NCBI GenBank assembly: GCA_017881185.1
Contig: JADGRE010000026.1
Span: 1-38,988, forward strand
Direction: 5' to 3'
DNA: 38,988 nt
Origin: Pseudomonadota bacterium
GTDB taxonomy: Bacteria; Myxococcota_A; Polyangia; Polyangiales; JAFGIB01
Position numbers and translations under genes: made by a program. Each line of letters starts with the position of its first letter. Position 1 is the first letter of the stretch. Shown in pieces: positions 34,879 through 38,988 of the stretch. The notes beneath the pieces are model-generated. The model was not told the DNA's origin and ran no database searches. It saw only the letters and a program-made list of their open reading frames with translations.

Positions 34879-35883
34879 TCATAGCGCGAGCCGCAACGTG
34901 ACTGGGAAGTGGTCGGAGACTTGCTGCGTGAAGCGCGGGTAGCGTTGCTCCAGCGCCGTGCGCAGCACCTGCACCGAGCCGGGCACGATGGCGCTGGCGA
35001 GCTCATCGCTCACGATGATGTGGTCGATGGTGCTGCCTGTGGCGTACGAGGCGGTGGCGGGGTCGAGCTGGAGCGTGGCGACGTCGTAGTGGGAATCGTC
35101 GACGAAGCCTTGGTACGGTGAGCTCGCGCCGTGCGTGATGGAGCCGACGAGCTTGTCGTTGAAGTCGCCGAGCAGCACGCAACGCTCACCCGGGTGCATG
35201 CTGTCGAGGTAGCGCTCGAGCGCGCGCGCGAGGCCGACGCGCTTGTCGTACGACGCGACGTCGGCTTGCGCCTTGGCGTGGATTACGATCATCACCAGCG
35301 CCTGGCCTGTGGCCTTGTCGCGCAGGCGCACCTCCAGCGGCGGGCGCCCTGCGTCGTCGAAACCGGAGATCGCGCGCGCCTGCTGTAGCTCGAAGCGCTG
35401 CGCGTGCCAGAGCAACGCTGTGCGCTGGGTCCATGCATAGCCGGAGAGCACTCCGCCGTAACCGGGCAGGTCGTGCAGCAGCGTGTCGAACGCAGGTTCC
35501 GAGCTCAGCTCTTCGAGCGCCAGCAGGTCGGGCTGGTGGCTGGCCAGGATCTCACGCACTGCGGTGTATTGGGCGGCGTCATCGGCGGGGCCTTCTTGCG
35601 GATCTTGAAACCAGTCGAGGTTCCAGGTCATGAGCGACACGGTGGGCAGTGGGCGGTCGGCGCCGGCATCGCGCGCGTCGCTCGCGCTTGCGGTGGGTGA
35701 CGCCTGGGTGGCGGGCATCGCGCAGCTGGCGTCTGCCTGCGCGCGAGCTTCGACCGCAGGCGTCGCATCGCCGCTGGGCCCGAGCGGGAAGCTGCAGCCT
35801 GCGATTGCGCAGCCGCAGCCGAACACGAACGCGCGCCAGTGGCTTGCGAGTGCAGCGACCATGATTGCACGGGCTCGGCTCAT
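34879..35883 (-). CDS. Endonuclease/exonuclease/phosphatase-family lipoprotein
   Basis: A 334-residue protein with a lipobox Ile-Ala-Gly-Cys near residue 30, so probably anchored in the envelope, then an Ala/Ser-rich linker. The EEP (DNase I-like) fold starts at Leu-Met-Thr-Trp-Asn-Leu-Asp-Trp and shows Ala-Leu-Glu-Glu-Leu, Leu-Leu-Gly-Asp-Phe-Asn-Asp and Ser-Asp-His-Phe-Pro-Val, the catalytic metal-binding motifs. Substrate may be extracellular nucleic acid or a phosphoester; it cannot be chosen here. The start is the ATG at 35883; a longer frame is open. Confidence 0.85.
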   Translation of the reverse strand: MSRARAIMVAALASHWRAFVFGCGCAIAGCSFPLGPSGDATPAVEARAQADASCAMPATQASPTASASDARDAGADRPLPTVSLMTWNLDWFQDPQEGPADDAAQYTAVREILASHQPDLLALEELSSEPAFDTLLHDLPGYGGVLSGYAWTQRTALLWHAQRFELQQARAISGFDDAGRPPLEVRLRDKATGQALVMIVIHAKAQADVASYDKRVGLARALERYLDSMHPGERCVLLGDFNDKLVGSITHGASSPYQGFVDDSHYDVATLQLDPATASYATGSTIDHIIVSDELASAIVPGSVQVLRTALEQRYPRFTQQVSDHFPVTLRLAL

Positions 35884-35980
35884 GGCGAAGGCTTCGGCCC
35901 AGCCGTCACGTAGTTGCGCACACGCCCGCATTCCGCGCGCGCATCACTCGCAACGCGCGCTACACTGAGCCCAGCGCTGT

Positions 35981-36703
35981 ATGCTCGAACGTCTGGTCGT
36001 TGCGTTTCTTGGCGTGCTGCCGCCGTTCTTGATGCTCTGGTACGCCGAGAGCTTCGAGCGACGGGTGCGCGAGCCGCAGCGCGACTTCCGCTACCGCGTG
36101 CTCGTGGCGGTGGCCGTGGCCTCCGTGCCCATAGGCTGGTTCGAGCATGCGCTGGGCGCTGTCGCCGCGAGCGTCGCCGAGCCCAGACGTAGCTTGCTCG
36201 AAGCCTTCGTGGTCGCTGCCGCGACCGAGGAGAGCGGCAAGGTGCTTTGCTTGTACGTGTTGACTCGGCTCTCACTTGCACCGGGCACGCGCTATGGCGC
36301 GTTCCTCTACGCGCTACACGCAGCTGCGGGCTTTGCGCTGATCGAGAACGTGGTGGCGCTGTGGGACGCGCCAGGCTTCGCGTCGCTCAGCGTGCGCTTC
36401 GTGCTGCGTGGTTACATGGCGAGCCCCATGCACCTGTTCGCCGGCGGAGTGGTGGGTTATCTGTGGGCGCGCAAGCGCTTCGACAAGGGCGTGATCGGTC
36501 TGCCGGGCGGTCTCGCGCTGGCCGTGCTGATTCACGGTGGTTACAACACGATGTTGTATGGTGTGGAGCGCTTGCCCATGACGCGCTCCGGGCTCATCGT
36601 GGCGTGCGCGGTAGGTGCCATGCTGGTTCCGTTGCTCGGCGTGGTGGTGCTGCGCCTCTTGGCAGGCATTCTGCGCCGCGACGACGCGCGCGACGGCCGC
36701 TGA
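35981..36703 (+). CDS. PrsW-family intramembrane protease
   Basis: A 240-residue multi-helix membrane protein. Family motifs are present: Glu-Glu-Ser-Gly-Lys (the EExxK site), Gly-Phe-Ala-Leu-Ile-Glu-Asn, and histidines in Met-His-Leu-Phe and Leu-Ile-His-Gly-Gly-Tyr-Asn. PrsW of Bacillus cleaves the anti-sigma factor RsiW. No anti-sigma gene lies beside it here, so the target is unknown. It ends seven bases before the convergent acyl-CoA dehydrogenase stop. Confidence 0.88.
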   Translation: MLERLVVAFLGVLPPFLMLWYAESFERRVREPQRDFRYRVLVAVAVASVPIGWFEHALGAVAASVAEPRRSLLEAFVVAAATEESGKVLCLYVLTRLSLAPGTRYGAFLYALHAAAGFALIENVVALWDAPGFASLSVRFVLRGYMASPMHLFAGGVVGYLWARKRFDKGVIGLPGGLALAVLIHGGYNTMLYGVERLPMTRSGLIVACAVGAMLVPLLGVVVLRLLAGILRRDDARDGR

Positions 36704-36710
36704 CGCTGTT

Positions 36711-37859
36711 TCAGCCCAAGCCCAGACGCCGCGCGATGATCAGCTTCATGATCTCGTTGGTGCCCGCGTAGATGGTCTGCACGGCGGCGTCCGCGTAATC
36801 CATGGAGATGGGGTACTCGAGCATGAAGCCGTAGCCACCGAACAGCTGCAGGCATTCGCTGGTGAGGCGCTTCTGCAGATCGGTGACCCAGTACTTCGCC
36901 ATGCTGGCCTCGGTCGCCAGCGCTTGTCCTTGCGCGTGACGCACGATGAGTTGATCCACGAAGCTCTGGCCGATCTCCACCTGTGTGGCGAGCTCCGCCA
37001 GCTTGAACTGCGTGTTCTGGAAGCTGCCGATGGCTTGGCCGAACGCGCGGCGCTGGCGCACGTAGTCGAGCGTGTCGTCCAGCGCTCGCCGGCACGACGC
37101 AATGCTGCTGATGGCGATGGTCAGCCGCTCTTGCTGTAGCTGCGTCATCAGGTATTTGAAGCCCATGCCCGCTTGACCGAGCAGGTTGTGCGCCGGCACG
37201 CGGCACTGGTCGAAGAACATCTCGCTGGTGTCCTGGCCACGCAGCCCGAGCTTGTCGAGCTTCTTGCCACGCACGAAGCCTGGCGACGAACAAGGTACGA
37301 GCAAGAGTGAGATGCCTTTGTGCGGCGGCACCGCGTCGGGGTCGGTCTTGGCAACCACAATCACGAGATCGCAGTTCTGCCCGTTCGAGATGAAGGTCTT
37401 GGCGCCGTCGATCACGAAGCTGTCGCCGTCGCGGCGCGCGCGGGTCTGCACGTTGGCGAGATCCGAGCCTGTGCCCGGCTCGGTCATGGCGATGGCCAAG
37501 AGCAACTCGCCGCTGATCGCAGGCCGCAGGAACTGCTGCTTCTGCTCCGGCGAGCCGTAGTGCAACAGGTACGGCATGCAGATGTCGGTATGCAATGAAG
37601 TCTGCAACGCGTGCGCACGCAAGTAGGCGAGCTCTTCCAACACGATGGCGTCGTACAAGAAGTCGCAGCCACCGCCGCCGTACTCGGTGGGCATGTTCGC
37701 CCCGAGGTAGCCGGCCTCGCCCATGGCACGCCAGCTCGCACGGTCCGAGATACCGGCCGAGTTCCACTGCGCGATCTTGGGCTCGATCTCGCGCTTGGCG
37801 AAGCGCTTGAAGCCTTCGCGGAAGAGCTCGTGCTCCGGGCTGAAGATGTCGCGCTTCAT
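36711..37859 (-). CDS. Acyl-CoA dehydrogenase, long-chain-like
   Basis: FAD enzyme making the trans-2 double bond of an acyl-CoA in beta-oxidation or a related pathway. The 382 residues cover the whole family. Motifs: Ala-Met-Thr-Glu-Pro-Gly-Thr-Gly-Ser-Asp and Arg-Gln-Arg-Arg-Ala-Phe-Gly-Gln. The end reads Ile-Tyr-Ala-Gly-Thr-Asn-Glu-Ile, lacking the Glu of the medium-chain enzymes at that point; Gln-Gln-Glu-Arg-Leu offers the alternative base used by long-chain and isovaleryl enzymes. The ATG start is clear. It precedes the aldo/keto reductase stop by 40 bases on the same strand. Confidence 0.93.
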   Translation of the reverse strand: MKRDIFSPEHELFREGFKRFAKREIEPKIAQWNSAGISDRASWRAMGEAGYLGANMPTEYGGGGCDFLYDAIVLEELAYLRAHALQTSLHTDICMPYLLHYGSPEQKQQFLRPAISGELLLAIAMTEPGTGSDLANVQTRARRDGDSFVIDGAKTFISNGQNCDLVIVVAKTDPDAVPPHKGISLLLVPCSSPGFVRGKKLDKLGLRGQDTSEMFFDQCRVPAHNLLGQAGMGFKYLMTQLQQERLTIAISSIASCRRALDDTLDYVRQRRAFGQAIGSFQNTQFKLAELATQVEIGQSFVDQLIVRHAQGQALATEASMAKYWVTDLQKRLTSECLQLFGGYGFMLEYPISMDYADAAVQTIYAGTNEIMKLIIARRLGLG

Positions 37860-37875
37860 GGTAAGGCTCTCCGAC

Positions 37876-37905
37876 GGCTCGGTGCTCAGGGCTCAGTGCT
37901 CAGGG
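37876..37905. repeat. Imperfect 15-bp tandem duplication
   Basis: GGCTCGGTGCTCAGG is followed directly by GGCTCAGTGCTCAGG, one base different. It lies between acyl-CoA dehydrogenase and aldo/keto reductase, and the second copy holds the reductase stop codon. It looks like a recent small duplication. Confidence 0.7.
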
Positions 37906-38988
37906 TTCGTGCAACGCACGATGCGTCTCGCGCAGCATGCCTAGCACGTCGATGTCTCGCGGCAGGGCGCTTCGATCGACTTTGGCGAGATGCTCGTCGT
38001 CCGCGAACGAGCCGCCATACCAGTGGTCCGGCTGCTTCAAGCAGTTGTAGCGGTACTTGGCGAACCCGAGCATGTCGTAGTACTTCCACATGCGTCGCAA
38101 GCGCAGCAGCTCGGCGATTTGGATGCCCGAAGCGTCGGGTGCAAGCTCGTCGCCTTCGTAGCGCGCGTTCGGGTCGGGCGGCAGTCGCGCATCGAGCGCA
38201 GCCAGGATGCGCGTGCTCTGTGGATCCAGCGGCACGCTGGCGGGTAGGGCACCAGCCATCTGCTCGAAGTGTGCGGGCGCCGTCATGCCGAAGGTCAAGG
38301 TGTGTACGTGCGGCGAGCGGAGGCAGAAGCGCGCGTTCCACTGAATCGGCGTGAGCGGTGCCGTCAGCTCGCGCAGCAGCGGCGGCGGGTCGTAGAGCCG
38401 CCCGCCCTTGTCGTTGGGCGAGATGATGAATACGCCCATGTCCTTCTCGGCTGCGCGTGCGATCACCGGCGCGTTGCGCTGGAAGAAGTAATAGTAGTGC
38501 AGGTTGACGAACGCGAAGAGGTCGGTGTCGAGCGCCTGCACGATGAGCTCGCGCGGCGCGTGCGTGCTGAAACCCACCTCGCGAATCAGGCCCTGCGCCT
38601 TGAGCGCGTGCAGCGTCTCCACGGGGCCGCCCTTGGCGAGCGCGGTCGCTTGCAGCTCGGCGTTGTTCACGCCGTGCCAGGCGTAGAAGTCGACGTGGTC
38701 GGTGCGCAGCGCGGCCAGCTGCTCGTCGACCATGCGCTTGGTCTCATCGGCGGTCTTCGGCGCGCCCTTGGTCATCAGGTGGTAGCTGCTGCGCGGGAGC
38801 TTCAGCTCGTCGGTCAGCACGCGCCCGTAAACGCGTTCGCTCTTCACGTAGCCGTACGCAGTCTCGAAGTGGTTGATGCCATGCGCCAGCGCTTGCTGCA
38901 CGCAGCTGCGGCAGTGCTCGATGGTGTCCGTCGGCAGCTGGTTGCGCGGGCGGTCCCAGCCGTGCACGAAACGCATGCCGCCCAGCGT
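37900..38988 (-). CDS. Aldo/keto reductase family protein, start outside the window
   Basis: NAD(P)H-dependent reductase with a TIM-barrel fold; 362 residues are visible. Motifs: His-Gly-Ile-Asn-His-Phe-Glu-Thr-Ala, a Tyr in Tyr-Gly-Tyr-Val-Lys-Ser-Glu, Lys in Met-Thr-Lys-Gly, and Ala-Trp-His-Gly-Val-Asn-Asn. Ser-Pro-Asn-Asp-Lys-Gly-Gly follows later. This fits a broad group with an acidic Glu where others have Asp. An ATG at 38976 is in frame, but codons before it read Thr-Leu-Gly-Gly, which is the usual lead-in to this family, so the true start is beyond the right edge. Substrate unknown. Confidence 0.88.
   Translation of the reverse strand, partial: TLGGMRFVHGWDRPRNQLPTDTIEHCRSCVQQALAHGINHFETAYGYVKSERVYGRVLTDELKLPRSSYHLMTKGAPKTADETKRMVDEQLAALRTDHVDFYAWHGVNNAELQATALAKGGPVETLHALKAQGLIREVGFSTHAPRELIVQALDTDLFAFVNLHYYYFFQRNAPVIARAAEKDMGVFIISPNDKGGRLYDPPPLLRELTAPLTPIQWNARFCLRSPHVHTLTFGMTAPAHFEQMAGALPASVPLDPQSTRILAALDARLPPDPNARYEGDELAPDASGIQIAELLRLRRMWKYYDMLGFAKYRYNCLKQPDHWYGGSFADDEHLAKVDRSALPRDIDVLGMLRETHRALHEP

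Noticed and set aside
35981-36703. PrsW-type protease as the activator of the ECF sigma at 12956-13543
   Set aside because: The genes are 22 kb apart and the FecR-type regulator is not of the RsiW class; no sequence evidence ties them.

Overview
The window is dense, GC-rich bacterial chromosome with no mobile elements, phage genes or CRISPR array. The gene content points to a Myxococcota (deltaproteobacterial) genome, probably of the Polyangia type. Signs of this are secreted VWA lipoproteins with Gly/Ala/Ser-rich linkers, an ECF sigma factor with a FecR-TPR partner, orphan PAS histidine kinases and many lineage-specific lipoproteins. The placement is inferred from gene style only; no marker gene was compared. 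No intergenic gap exceeds 200 bp, so no long stretch lacks a gene.

Layout. Positions 1-1188 (+) hold the tail of a gene, an SCP2-like protein and a small unknown protein. Positions 1207-9892 (-) are one long co-directional run: L,D-transpeptidase, a 4-hydroxybutyryl-CoA dehydratase-family enzyme, a CRM-domain RNA-binding protein, a P1B-ATPase-like protein without its catalytic residues, argH and lysA. Positions 9968-12802 (-) encode a VWA protein and two paralogous lipoproteins. Positions 12956-15886 (+) form an ECF sigma / FecR-TPR / barrel-like protein module. Positions 16079-20264 (-) carry a GT4 glycosyltransferase and a secreted esterase fused to an extensin-like domain. Positions 20421-22983 (+) carry fumC and a GNAT-fold protein. 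Positions 22978-27412 (-) carry a PAS/PAS histidine kinase-receiver hybrid and comEC.

Positions 27597-33159 (+) are a complete iron-sulfur assembly operon, iscS-iscU-iscA-hscB-hscA-fdx, followed by tRNA-Arg(CCG). A MerR-family protein with a CxxC-x8-CxxC tail occupies the leader position where IscR normally sits. A perfect palindrome lies just upstream of it. Positions 33220-34570 (-) hold a coupled pair of membrane-protein genes; the reading frame of the downstream one ends inside the tRNA on the opposite strand. The rest contains a small membrane protein, an EEP-family lipoprotein, a PrsW-type protease, an acyl-CoA dehydrogenase and an aldo/keto reductase cut by the window end.

The most unusual items are the P1B-ATPase-like protein whose phosphorylated Asp, CPC, TGE and GDGxND motifs have all been replaced; the Cys-rich MerR regulator heading the isc operon; the esterase/extensin-like fusion; and the tRNA-overlapping 3' end.
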